NCBI GenBank assembly: GCA_025531455.1
Contig: JAMYHL010000077.1
Span: forward strand, 124,001-188,000
DNA from: Apiotrichum sp. Y4204
Lineage: Eukaryota > Basidiomycota > Tremellomycetes > Trichosporonales > Trichosporonaceae
Reading direction: 5' to 3'
DNA: 64,000 bases
Positions 23,201-34,293 of the stretch are shown here, in pieces. A program made the translations under genes and the position numbers. The notes below the pieces were generated by a model. It searched no databases. It had not been told where the DNA came from and was given only the letters and a program-made list of their open reading frames with translations. Positions within the stretch are counted from its first letter, which is position 1. Each line of letters opens with the position of its first letter.

Positions 23201-23772
23201 CCTTGGCCCTAGCGGCGCGTGCCGCGATGCAGTCCGTTATCCGTTAGCGCGCGCAAGACGTGATTGCTGGGTGAGCGAAGAGAAGCGCGCGGAGAGGAGT
23301 GGGAGGGGGTTGTTAGCTGGATGTGCAGTGTGGATGGAGCTGTTGTTGAGAAAGAGGGAGAGAGATGGTGGATGATGAAATGGTCGCCGGTCGCCGAACG
23401 AGCGAGCAACAACATCGATCGCGCGAGAACCACACCGTATCTGAGTCTTTTTGGGTGCATTGGGTGGGTCTTGGGTGGCAAGCCCAGGGCCAGGGGCCCA
23501 GGGCCCAGGACGAAATAATGTGGGTGCCACGCCCGACCTCACCGCATGCCTAATTCGGGTAAGGCGTCTGAAAAACCCCTGTGCTTAACAATATTTGATA
23601 TCTGATTTAAACCATCGCAAAGGCGCGCACTTTGGAGCCCCACATCCACTCTCTATGTTTGCTGCAACAACAAACGTTCCAGGATCCAGGAAATCAAGCT
23701 CCACTTCTGGATAGCACCTTCTTCCTCTTCTTCTTCTTACTTCTTCTCTTCACACCCTAACGCTTTATCAAC
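23201..23772. other. Divergent intergenic region, TAF2 / inositol monophosphatase
   Basis: About 570 bp. It contains a cccagggccaggggcccagg run at 23482-23508 and, on the right side, a cttctt-rich leader (23717-23752) just before the monophosphatase start. No gene seen. Confidence 0.5.
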
Positions 23773-25103
23773 ATGGCAGATACCCAGGAATACCAGGAAA
23801 TCCTTGAATTTGCATACACCGTCGTGGAGGAGGTACGCCCCGGCATTGCTTGCATTTCTGACAGCAGGCGGCGAAGCTCATCCTCGCGGGGTCTGCCGCG
23901 CGCTGGACGAGCGCCGATTTCAAGACGAAGAAGAACGCCATTGACGTGAGTTCTGCAAAGGTCTTTGAACTCACTTCAGCTCGTCACTGAGACCGACGGC
24001 GCGGTAGAGGACTACATCCGCGGCGCGATTGCTAAACGGTATCCGGACCATCAGTTGTGAGTACTCAGCTACATGGATCGAGTTGCAGCCGACCTTCCCT
24101 GCTCACACCAGCATCGGCGAAGAGTCGTCCGAGGGCGCCGAGACGCCGGCACTGACTGATGCGTACACCTGGATCGTCGACCCTATAGATGTGCGTCTGC
24201 TGTACAGGTGAATGGAGCTGACGACAGGGCACCATGAAGTGAGCTTCGCCCAGACGCTCCCGCTAACATGCCCCAGCTTTGTGCACAGCAAGTAAGCTCC
24301 CTGATCTTGCATCGAGCTTATCCAGCCCGAATGTCTCGTGCTCCATCGGCGTGATGCACAAACGCCGCCCCGTTGTCGGAGTCATCGCGCAGCCGTTCAT
24401 GAACCGTATTGTGGGTGTGTTGAACCTCTTCGATCTTACCCACCAGTTTTCGGCACGCACAGGCGGTGGCGCCTTCATGAACCGCACGGTGCCGCTTCCG
24501 CTGACAGGCGGCATTCCGCAGCCGCTCACTTCGCTATCACAGTGTCTCATCGCTGCTGAATGTACGTGACCGGACTTTCAAACCTGACGACAGGGGGTAC
24601 GGACCGGCGCCCGGTGACCGTCGACGCCAAGCTGCGCTCCTTCCGCCTCCTGAACGGTGACCCAGCGAAGGGCATCGACGGCGGCGTGATGGTGCATGCC
24701 CTGCGGAGTGAGTGCGCCCCTGCTGGCAGTTCTGACGACAGCGACGGGCGCAACGACCTGCAACCTCGTGCACGTCGCCGCTGGCGAGGTGGACATGTCG
24801 TTTGATGCAGGCTGTTGGGCTTGGGATGTTGCGGTGGGTACATATACTCCGCAGTACCCATCGTTATCAAGCTGACAGCAGGCCGCGGCCGTGATCATCG
24901 CCGAAACAGGCGGTCTCCTCCACGGTGGCAAGGACCAGTTTGGGCGCGACGCACCAATCGACGAGGTCATCTTCGGGCGACGCTATGTTGCCGTGCGTGC
25001 TGTTGCACCCACAGCTGAGGAGACCTCTGCACAGATCCAGCGGCGACTCGCAGCCGAGCTTTACTCGGTCGTCGAGGAGTGGAGCACACCGACCATGGAG
25101 TAG
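23773..25103 (+). CDS. INM1: Inositol-1-monophosphatase
   Basis: The enzyme dephosphorylates inositol 1-phosphate to free inositol, the last step of de novo inositol synthesis and of phosphoinositide recycling, using Mg2+. The start ATG at 23773 gives MADTQEYQEILEFAYTVVEE. Signature motifs appear in order across about eight short exons: FKTKKNAIDLVTETD; GEESSEG (metal-binding Glu); the split WIVDPIDGTMNFVH (metal-binding Asp residues; exon junctions fall inside it); SIGVMHKRRPVVGVIAQPF; and WDVAAAVIIAETGGLL, the second IMPase signature. The stop is at 25101-25103. Exons are very short (one encodes little more than GTMN). All metal ligands are present, so the enzyme should be active. The symbol follows the fungal convention; paralogues elsewhere cannot be excluded. 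Confidence 0.92.
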
Positions 25104-25200
25104 AGTGAGCGGTGATTAGAACATTAGTACTGTATCCCCTTAGTACTGTATCCCCCGATAGAATATCTACGAGAATACATGCAAGTCCCACACACTAGTC

Positions 25201-26370
25201 TCACAGGAAGTCGGCCGCCGCCTTGCGCTTCTGCCCCGTGCTCGGCTCGTCCGGTGCCGGCGAGGTATACCGGTATTTGGGCTGGAGCGCGCGCTTTTCT
25301 GCGGGCGACGCGTCGTTGTCGGGCCAAAACACGCCGTCTTTTGGCGGGAGCACATCTGCGCTCATGGTCGTTGACGGCGGCGGGGCGGGCGACTGCGAGT
25401 GTGTCTTCTGCTGGGCAGCGACGAACGCGGGTGGCGGGCCCCGTGTCGGGGTTGATGGCCCGTTGCTCGGTGGCGGGAAGGGCGGGAGGACGGGTGCGCC
25501 GCTCGGCGGGAAAGGAGGACGGAACGGGGGTCTGGTGTTAGTGGTCATCAGAGAATACTTCGAACACCACTTACACGCCTGGCATGGGCGGCGGTGCTCC
25601 GGGGGCGAGGGTCGGCGGGGGCATTCCAGGGAATCTGAGGTAAGTACGGTGTGCTCAATTGGGGGAAGTACTAGCACGTACGCTGGAGGCGGGAACGGTG
25701 GTACAGCGCCCGGGAACGGTAGCGGTCCCCCCTGCTGTTGCTGTTGGCGGCGCTTGGCCATGAGGATCTTGTGCTGCTCCAGCGCGGCCATGAGGTCCGC
25801 CTCAGGAATGACCGTGTACGCGTATCTGGGGCGTTTGGCGATCGCGGCGGCCGCGAGTGCCGCGACACCAGCCTCCTGCTCCTTGCGCGCCTTCCACTCG
25901 GCGAGCGCGTTCGTCGGCACGCCCTCCATGCCGAAGATCTCAATGTCGAACGAGTCGCGTCCCGGAAGCGTGTTGGTTAACGGCTCGGGCTCGCATTTGT
26001 GCACCTGCTGCGAGTGGACCATGAGACCGCCGGCAGTCTGTGGTTAGTTGAGTGTCGCAGGGGGGGAAGGAGGGGGTCGGTGGCGTAACACAGGAAGCAC
26101 CGTCCTTCAAGCGCATCCTCCCATCCGTGCATCCGCACGCGCGATATCACTCACATTCAGCTTTCGCGGACACAGCTGGCACTTGAAGTGCTTCGACTTC
26201 TGATGCTGCAACAGGACTGGGGTTAGTCATCGCTCGCTGGCGTCTCGACCTACCCTTCTCATCCTCAAACTCGCGCTCGCAGTACCAGCACCATGGCTTG
26301 AGGACCTGCTGTCAGCTGGGAAATGCGCTGCACGACGTACAAAAACCTGCGCCTTTTTCTTACGGCCCAT
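25201..26370 (-). CDS. BuGZ/ZNF207-type C2H2 zinc-finger protein
   Basis: The start ATG at 26368-26370 gives MGRKKKAQVF, then over two introns VLKPWCWYCEREFEDEK and VLLQHQKSKHFKCQLCPRKL, followed by NTAGGLMVHSQQVHK. This is the signature pair of C2H2 fingers of ZNF207/BuGZ, a microtubule- and kinetochore-associated factor also linked to splicing in animals. It is followed by LPGRDSFDIEIFGMEGVPTN, the family's next conserved block. The rest is Gln/Pro-rich with PFPPP runs, as in homologues, ending KRKAAADFL, stop at 25201-25203. I do not recognise a Bub3-binding GLEBS motif in the low-complexity tail. Only 97 bp separate its stop from the convergent monophosphatase stop. Confidence 0.85.
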
Positions 26371-26660
26371 GTTGGATGGATGCTGTGGGGGTGGTGTGGA
26401 TGTTGTTGAAGAGTGGAATGCAGGTCGAATTGTGATTATCGATGACTTCAAGAGCGCGACCAGACATCCGGAACGAGACCCGCCAGGGAATATTTTACTC
26501 CCCTATTTTTTCATCATTTATCCCAAAACCCACTCTCTTTCCGACTTTGCTTGTCCCTGGGCTGCTCGTCGAAAAGTCGGCATCTCGTACATCGCTCGAC
26601 ATCTTCACCTCGCGCGACATTACATCTTTCTCCAGCTCTAGACCTCCCCACTTCGCCGGC
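26371..26660. promoter_or_regulatory. Divergent promoter, BuGZ-type gene / uL6m
   Basis: A 290-bp region separates two outward-facing housekeeping genes. No TATA box is evident, apart from an AT-rich patch (aatattttac, attttttca) at 26488-26518 near the middle. Confidence 0.6.
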
Positions 26661-27685
26661 ATGTTCTCCTCCGCCCGCGCTGCGCTGCGCGCTCCGCTCG
26701 CACGGTCTTTCCACGCGTCGGCAATCGCGCGCTCACACATCGGCTCGCTCCCCGTCCCCATCCCTGCCGGCGTTACGCTCAAATACCCCGCCGTCTCGAT
26801 TGACCCAGACACACCGGTCGCGCTCGACGAGGCGCGCCGCTTCGTCGAGGTCACCGGTCCGCTCGGAACACAGGTCATCCCCATTGCGCCGCCCGTCATC
26901 CTCTCCCCGCCGACAGCCAAGGACGCGCCGCTAGTGCTCACCGTGCACGACCCCGAGGTGAAGTCGCACAAGTCGCTGTGGGGCCTTACGCGCTCGCTGC
27001 TCGCGAACGCCGTGCACGGCGTCTCGCAGGGATACTCTGTCGAGCTGCGTCTTGTCGGTGTCGGATACCGTGCTGCCGTCGAGCCCATCCCCAAGGTCTT
27101 CCGCGACCTCCAGGCGTCCCTGCCCCGCACGCAGCGCCCCGACCGCCCAGGAGCCCCGCCGTACGTCCTTCCCCCGCTCCCCGTCGACCGCCTCAACATC
27201 AAGCTCGGATACGCCCACCCCGTCCTGCTTGATATTCCGCACGGCATCAAGGTGTCTACGCCCCAGCCGACGAAGATCGTCCTCCAGGGCAACGACAAGC
27301 AGAAGCTCGGCCTCTTTGCTGCCAAGATCCGCCGCTGGCGCAAGCCCGAGCCGTACCGTGGTAAGGTGAGTTAGGAGTGGAAGAGACTGCAGGAGTGTGG
27401 AAGAATGCGGGTCAGGTGTTGGGGGGATTCTGCGAGGAACGTTACGGAAAAGGTCCTGGCGACAGGCGGCTGGGCGATTGATGTGTATCAGCCGCCGAGA
27501 CCCCCATCGGATCCCATCTTAGCAATGGTCTACAACCGGACTAGACGCCAACGGACTGTGTGCTTCGCAGCGGGAAAACTCGCATTAGTCCCACCCCCGT
27601 TCTGTCTTCAGTCACAGCCGCTAACGCCCAGGGTATCTTCATCAACGACGAGACGATCAAGCTGAAGGAGATCAAGAAGAAGTAG
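26661..27685 (+). CDS. MRPL6: Mitochondrial large ribosomal subunit protein uL6m
   Basis: The protein is a structural component of the mitoribosome large subunit near the sarcin-ricin loop. The start at 26661 gives MFSSARAALRAPLARSFHAS, an acid-free Arg/Ser presequence followed by SHIGSLPVPIPAGV, the usual uL6 opening (S-[RH]-[IV]-G). Two L6 repeats follow: LVLTVHDPEVKSHKSLWGLT with RSLLANAVHGVSQGYSVELR-LVGVGYRA, and LNIKLGYAHPVLLDIPHGIK to KLGLFAAKIRRWRKPEPYRG, a diagnostic uL6 signature. One intron of 265 nt (27367-27631) splits the last conserved KG|IFINDETIKLKEIKKK. This intron is several times longer than most others here. The stop is at 27683-27685. Confidence 0.95.
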
Positions 27686-29017
27686 ACGCAGCCGTAGTCG
27701 TAGTCGGCCCCACACCCCATAACTTGCATTGTGCCTTGCATGTATACCTACTCCCCACTGATCAGGACTGCACTAACATTTCTCTACGTCGAAGGTAATG
27801 TACGAATCAGAGTCTCGCGCTTTGAATCGGCGCTTTGAAGAGATACTCGCTATAAGCCTGAGCTCACTACTGTGTGTACTGACTTGACCCGGCAGCGTTT
27901 GTACGGTCTCCGCTTTGGTGTTACCTGTCTTTCAGACAAATGGGTCGAACGTGAGAGGTAGGGCAACGTAATTGGACATCACTACCTAGACAGCTATCCC
28001 GCGTCCTCCGCTCCAAAGGCATCCTGTCACTCAAAACCCTTCAAACCGGGTTGAGATCTAGACGATACGCTGTGGAGACCGGGATGGCGTCGTGGTACGT
28101 GTATCAACATACTCCGCGATGATCCAGCCCTACGCGGCACCAGATCTCTTGGTCAGCGGCAGCACAAGCGCAACGAGCGATGTGAACTTCACGCAATGGG
28201 CGTAGCTCTCGACCAAGCCGGACGCGACTCGCTCGACACTCTGTCCGCGACCGTGCTATCCCACCCGGCAGCGATCTTCGCCCACGGCATAGCGGTACAC
28301 GGGAGAAGCGGGAGGCTGGAGTGTCTCTGGGCAAGCTGTAACGCCCGCCCCAACTGGGGTTTTTGCGCGTCGGTTCCATATTCCCTGCGCTCGTCTGCCT
28401 CCACGACTGGGGATGGTCTGGGCATTATAGACAGTGTTAATGGGTATTGGGAGGCTTACCGCCCCACTTTGCGAGAACAAGGAGGTGTTAAGAAGAAGAC
28501 TATGGGAGGAGAGAAAGACAAGTTGCCGAGAGCGAACAAGGGACCCCTTTTGAGAGGACTTCCCCGAGACTGCTCGGCGCGTATAGCCCAGCGAGCCCGT
28601 CTGTATCTCTTCGCTCTTTCGAGAGCGGGAAGAGAGGTGCTGACATTCTTTGCACACTTGTCCACAGTTGGAGGATCCTCAAGACAAAACGCAGATCCGA
28701 TCTGTTCTCTCGCTCTTTAGCACAGATGCCTAGCATAGTACTCTTGCGTAGCGGGTACGGTCGGTAGGAACTCGAGTTTGCGAAGGACAACTTTGACATT
28801 GCCGATAGTGCTGCCAGTCAACTGCCGTTTGGCCCCATGAAGCCCCGCGATCAACATCCCAGAAACCTCACTAGCGCACAATCCGTCGATCAAGCACGGT
28901 GCATCCGAAAAATTAGCATCCGAATCCCGAGACCCGAGACTTGGGTCCGTGCCTGTTCCGTCCACCACCATATCTTCTCTTCTCTCTTTTTCACCCCGCC
29001 ATTCTTCCAACATCGCC
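27686..29017. other. Intergenic region, no protein gene recognised
   Basis: About 1.3 kb between uL6m and the tRNA-Asp gene. Open frames up to about 170 codons occur (e.g. 28196-28720) but overlap equally long frames on the other strand, lack conserved blocks and show no coherent splice sites. I regard them as chance frames. Confidence 0.4.
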
Positions 29018-29096
29018 TTCCTGATCGTATAACGGCTAGTATGCTCGCTTGTCACCTAGATCGCGGGAGATCGGAGTTCGATTCTCCGTCAGGAAG
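29018..29096 (+). tRNA. tRNA-Asp (GTC) with 7-nt intron, copy 1
   Basis: The acceptor stem TTCCTGA (29018-29024) pairs with TCAGGAA (29089-29095); the discriminator is G. The anticodon arm is CTCGC-TTGTCAC-GCGGG with anticodon GTC, interrupted after position 37 by a 7-nt intron (ctagatc or the equivalent shift). The T arm is CGGAG-TTCGATT-CTCCG. The mature length is 72 nt, without CCA. The sequence is identical over all 79 nt to the gene at 51841-51919. No CCA is encoded, as usual for eukaryotes. Confidence 0.93.
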
Positions 29097-29123
29097 ATGC
29101 GCGGCGCGAGAGCGACCCCTGCC

Positions 29124-29128
29124 TTTTT
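29124..29128 (+). terminator. Pol III terminator of tRNA-Asp copy 1
   Basis: A run of five T residues starts 28 nt after the tRNA 3' end. The same run at the same distance follows copy 2, so it is likely the real terminator. Confidence 0.7.
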
Positions 29129-30163
29129 CGGAGCGCTCGGGATGGGGAGGGAAGGGACTCGTCGAGGCGGGGCCGCCGGATGAACCTTTGAGGCTCTGAG
29201 GCTTCGGGATATCGGGATTGTGATTGGGATTGGGTGACGCGGCGCCCTGAGAAGATGAATTGCGTGCGCCGCCCGTGAAGCCCCCCCCCCCACGAACCAC
29301 TCTGTCCTGGGTATGGTCGAGTGCAGCGAAGGTCCTGTGCCCTTTTGAATCCTAGGAGCCGAGGGCTTGAGGCCCATTCCAAGTTTGCAAGTTGACCTTG
29401 ATTCATTTATCAAGGCTGCTGCTGTGCGTCCCTCGCGGCCATTATGTCGATCCTGCATCCTGCAAAGAGCGCATTGAACAGTGGTAGAGTCGCATAATAG
29501 CTCTGATTGGAAACCAAATCGCTTTTGTGGAGCCGCGCGAGACATGGAGCGCTTGACAATCACCCCCGCAAAGTTGTTGAATCCGGTCAGTACTCGTGCC
29601 CCACCTCATGGGGGTATAGCACTGGAAAGGATCTGCTATCGCCAACTCGCGATGTACAGCCAACGACCCTTTGAAGGAAGCGTGTTATAACATCCATAAA
29701 ACTCAGTGGTATAAAGTATCAACGGCACTCCCGAGGCGGGATGTGGCTGGCTGGCCGGCGGGATGTCAAGTGTCCAGAGTCAGAAGTGAGAGTCCGAGGC
29801 TGGGGTAATGAAAAGCAGAAACAGTATACCAGATTGAGGATCACTTGCGGTTGAGAGGAAGAAAGAGTTGTTAGGTGGTGCTGCAATGAGGAAAGTTGTC
29901 AGGAATACGTGAGATTGAAACGCCCGATGAACCGACACCGTTGTGGAGCCCAGTTGGGGTACGAGATGAAACGCCGGGCCTGAGCCACAGTTGCAGCCAC
30001 CACTGCGAATAAAGTTCATGTCTTGGCCACGAAGACCGTTATGACGGATGCCAAGGGAACGAGTGTGAGTGCGAGATCTATGATCGTCAGTCCGAGACTC
30101 AAATGTTGGTCCCCTGCCGCCTCTTACCACTAGCGTGATCGATCACACGCCGGATGACATCGC
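29129..30163. other. Intergenic region, no gene recognised
   Basis: About 1 kb between the tRNA and the SAP-domain gene. It contains a homopolymer run of C near 29280-29291. No convincing ORF or RNA gene is visible. Confidence 0.4.
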
Positions 30164-32715
30164 TCAGTCACCCTGTCGGAGTCGCTTTTCCCATCCCTTC
30201 CAAAAGTCGAGCGTATCCTTCTCGTTTCCCTTGTAGTCGCAGCCGAGGATCCCTTGCCACAGCTCACAGACGCCGTCCTCATCGCCGACAACGTGGCCGG
30301 TGTCCTTCAGGACATACTCGGACCGGCCGGCGTGGCGGTGGACCACAGCGAGTGATGGATGAAAGGGCGGAGGAAGAAAATGGACGGACATGACCTGATG
30401 CGATCTATGAGAATCAGCACATTACCCAGTACTGAGACTCATGCTTCGGAACTCACTCGGGAAGATACAGCTCAATCGACCGTTTCGATTTGCGTGTCGA
30501 TATGGCACTTTGGTTGAGCCACGACGCCTCCATTTGCATAGCATCGAGGTGCTCTCCACTGAAACTGAGGGTCGGTCAACTAAAGCCCAGATTGAGCATT
30601 CCGTGCTAGAAATCTGGCTCACCTGTTCAGCATGCAGCTGGTGAGAATCACTCGCTTGGCAACATTCAGGACTTCCTGGAACCCCAGCTGCTTCTCGGCC
30701 CAAGCCTTGTTGATCCCCGACGGGAAGTCTGCTTGATCCTTTGTCTTGACCTTCGACAGAAGATTGCTCGGTGTGGGAGAGTCTTCATTGGTCTTTGGGC
30801 TCTCGAGTTCGATGGCCTTCTGGAGGTACAAATACCAGTCGGGCCGAACTACACACTCTTCGATAAGTTGAGCGCTGATAGCCTTCTCATGGTCGGAAGG
30901 ACTTTGCCTGGAGCTTGCAATAACGTCGCCGGTTTCGGCCAGGACGATGTATCGTACCTGCACATGCCGTTCACGAGAGTGGGCGTTGATAGAGCTTCCC
31001 TCGAGATGCTCCCGGGTTGTGACCAGATAGAGCTCCTCCACGATCTTCTTGCACGACATGACCGGTGGCCATTGCGCCATGTCGGGCCCCAGAAGTCCCA
31101 TTCCGTTGGCATTGACGCTCCACTCCTGCGCCGCTCCCAGTTGAAACATGGTATGGGCACGTGCAATCCAAAAACGCATGGCGACTGTTAGGGCAAAGTT
31201 TGAAACTGAAAACACGTCAGGATGGATTCCAGGAAAAGCAAGACGCCCATCCCATTGTTTGGGGTACGAGAATGGAGCGGGAAATGGCGGAGCGAGCACC
31301 GGCGGGTTTCGGGTCCCGTTGAGCCGGACAAAAAGACGATTCACGAAATGGGACTTGACATGGGCGATCCGGTTCTCTTCTGTGCCCTCAGGAAGCGCAT
31401 CAGTACAAATCAGCGGGACGAGTGGGAAAGTTGCGATCTGTGGGGATGTTTGTATTGATTGAGATGTTTGTATTTTCGCTGATTTTGGCAATTGTTTGAG
31501 AGGTGTGAACTTGCGAGACGGCGTCACCGCTGTTACACCACGCCCTGATTTCGTGTTAGACCGCCCCGGCAGGGGTCGAGCTGCGTTGGATGGGCGAGAC
31601 AATTGTGGCAGAATGCCGGACCGGCACGTTATCGCGGTGGCTAAGACACCCCTTGAGGGCTTTGCAGCCTTGGCCTTGGAGGAAGCAGTGGTTTTCAGGT
31701 CAGGTTTGGTGAGTGCAATCCTCAGCTCCTTGGTCGAGGCAGATGATGTTGCAGGTTGGTGAGTGGATGGAGCTGGAGGAGGTAAGACGTCTGAAGACGG
31801 CGCCTGAAGCGAAAGTGAGTTGGGTGCGTTTTGCCGGGAAGGCAGTTGTTTGTCCGTGACAGTCTTGCTCGATGCACGGGCTTTCTTGGGACCCTTCGGC
31901 TTTGACTTGGTCTCGGATGAAGTAGCGGTTGACGTTCCCTTGGTCTTGGAGTTACTCGCCGTCCGGGTGCGTTTCTTGCTTGATCGTGCCACCGGCTCTA
32001 TTGCTGACACTGTGGAGTTTCCTGCGTCTTGAGATTTTGCGGTCTTCTCGGCTGGAGGGACTGCGGCTGGCGCCGATCCCGACGCATTACTTGAGTCACC
32101 TTTCGATAGATCTTGACTGGGTGGCAAGGAGGTATCATTCAGCGACTGGGATCCCCGAAGAGAGACATCATTTGACCTGGAGATACGTGACGGTTTGGCG
32201 TTCGGGCTCGGCTCAGCCGGGACATTGCTGAGATTCCCGCGCTTAGTGAGTGCGGCGTTGGCGTTGGAGACACTGGCCGTGGCCGAGGATGTTTGCCCGT
32301 TGGCGGTGGTGGCGTCCAGGATTCGCTCGACGAGGCGAGCTTTATTGAGTTTGGAAATGCCCTGGATGCCAAGCTGGGCTGGTCAGACAGGGAGAAAAGG
32401 GAGGTAAAGGAAGGTGTCAAGTGCTTCGGCCGTCGGGGCGGTGGTCAATACAAATGAGATCATGTGAGGCTTGCGGGGCTTGCGTGCGAGGCTTGCAAGG
32501 GTGGCGGAGGACGCCATGTACGAGGGTTTGTGAATGAGGGCAACTCCGCCACCTGGATTCCAATGCCTGCTTTTGCGGATTCCAACAGTTCCCTCTCTGT
32601 GGGTGGTTTGTAACCCCGGGACGGTTGGGTTCGGGAATGGTAGGGTCCTCACCTCTTGACATCTTGCCTTGAGCTGCACCACAGTCAGGCGCTGAAGCTG
32701 TGCTGCGTCGGACAT
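30164..32715 (-). CDS. SAP-domain protein of unknown function
   Basis: The start ATG at 32713-32715 gives MSDAAQLQRLTVVQLKARCQ. The exon ends CQE, and after a 279-nt intron (32374-32652) the frame resumes LGIQGISKLNKARLVERIL. Joined, this is a canonical SAP motif (helix-turn-helix DNA/RNA-binding fold of about 35 residues) at the N-terminus. A long Ser/Thr/Lys-rich disordered stretch follows, with SKKRTRTASNSKTKG as a likely nuclear localisation signal. Next comes a folded region from about FPLVPLICTDALPEGTEE through SVSNFALTVAMRFWIARAH to DWYLYLQKAIEL, which I do not recognise. Two small 3' exons encode SGEHLDAMQMEASWLNQSAI and VMSVHFLPPPFHPSLAVVHR, stop at 30164-30166. A chromatin or RNA-related nuclear role is suggested only by the SAP domain. 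Confidence 0.75.
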
Positions 32716-34266
32716 GTGAATGTGGTCTCGTGTGGTGGCGATGTGAAGAGGAAAGGAGGAGTGTGGGAAGGAGAGAGAATGGAACGAGGGACAGGAAAAA
32801 AGATTAGGATAAACTCGGGATCCCAAGCGAGGGAAGGTTTGAATTCCAGTGCGGTGGTAAATGACTCAATGGAAGGAGTGGTGACACACACTGCACGCTG
32901 GCCACTCGTACAGTGGTGTGAACGTATTGCAGTCGCTGGCTGGGTGGCAGCATCCGATCCGCGGAGATAAGGAGAAAAAGAGAGAGGGAAGGAAGGCGGG
33001 GAGGACCGTCGCAGGAAATAGTCTGCACAGTTTGCAGGAGCTGCAGAATTGCAGGACTGCAGAACTACACGCCGCAGTTGACTCATCCACCCAATGCACC
33101 CGCCGATCACCCCTTGCAACTGATCGTCGACGCTAACGACCACGCTAACAACCAGTCCAGTCCATTCCAAAATAGCATAAAAGCCAACTTTCAATGCACG
33201 ACTGATCCAACATCAGAGGGGCAAAAGGAGAGAACGAAAAGAGACACATCAATTGCTCGGTGACGATCAAGAGAGGGCTTATGTCATACTTTCCCCCCAC
33301 ACGGCCACCCAAAGTGTAAATGGTCTCAATTGCTCGGTCGGCTTCTCGGATGCAAATAGAGGCTCTTGTGAATACCTAAATAACCTTTCATACCACCTTG
33401 CACCCTGTTCCGGGGCTGCATCTACCCTTTGTCATAATGTTCTCTGGTTCTTCTCTGTCTCTCTCATGGGGCAATAACGGCGTAGAGGAGGAAAGCAAGA
33501 CAAATCAGTCGTTCGTTGTCAACGGCTCTCCTGTGCAACTGTCCCAGTGCCAACAACTCCATCCTTTCTTGGCCCCCATGGCCCCCATTTGCCTCCATCT
33601 TTTGCCTCCGTGCCAAGACGTTATTATGAACATCCCTAATTCAGCTTGCGGCGGAATGAACAAATCAGTAGCTTCGGAAGTTTTTTTGGATTATTTTTTC
33701 GAGGTTCGTGCCCAGTTCTCGCGCAGCTAGCCAATCTGGAGGTGGGAAGGGGGGTTCGAGCGGCGTTCGTTCCGCCAGTATGGCAAACAACCCCAAGCGC
33801 GCCAGTCGCGAAACGCCCAATGGCCAGTTTTTGGTGTGCAAGACTACAACGGACCTGACATCAAAGTAGTTGATTGCCTGTCAAGCCCCTTAGGTGGCCC
33901 TACGCTTTCGCCGCCACATCTGACCCACCTGTCTCGCTCTCTCTCAGCCTTCTGTGGGCGCCGGGCTCTTGTGTTGTCTCTACAATTGTCTATCTATAGT
34001 ACTCTGGTGCTATTCACTCGGTTTTCCGATCTGGTCCATCCGCTACATCCGCCGCATCCCTCTTTGGGCGTTCGGCATCTTCGGCCCCCATTGCGCTTAT
34101 GCCCTCTGTTACTCGGGCACATCGGCCATCATTACGTGTCGGTGATCGGCGTTGGACGTCCTGCTTCTGTCTCTACCCGACAGTGTGCGGCGCCGCGTTG
34201 CATGTGCCGCGTAACAGGCGTCGTACCTCTTAGTGCACTGTAGACAAAGACGAGCAGATCCCCTCT

Positions 34267-34293
34267 CCTGCGTCCTGCGTCCTGCGTCCTGCG
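34267..34293. repeat. cctgcgt tandem repeat
   Basis: Just under four tandem copies of the heptamer cctgcgt, apparently non-coding. Confidence 0.85.

Noticed and set aside
28196..28720. 174-codon frame between uL6m and tRNA-Asp
   Set aside because: Overlapped by antisense frames of similar length, no conserved block, no splice or promoter support.
33954..34145. Hydrophobic 63-codon frame that could be a small membrane protein
   Set aside because: Pyrimidine-rich DNA gives Leu/Phe/Cys-rich frames by chance. Another frame over the same DNA is longer, and no start context or homologue is apparent.
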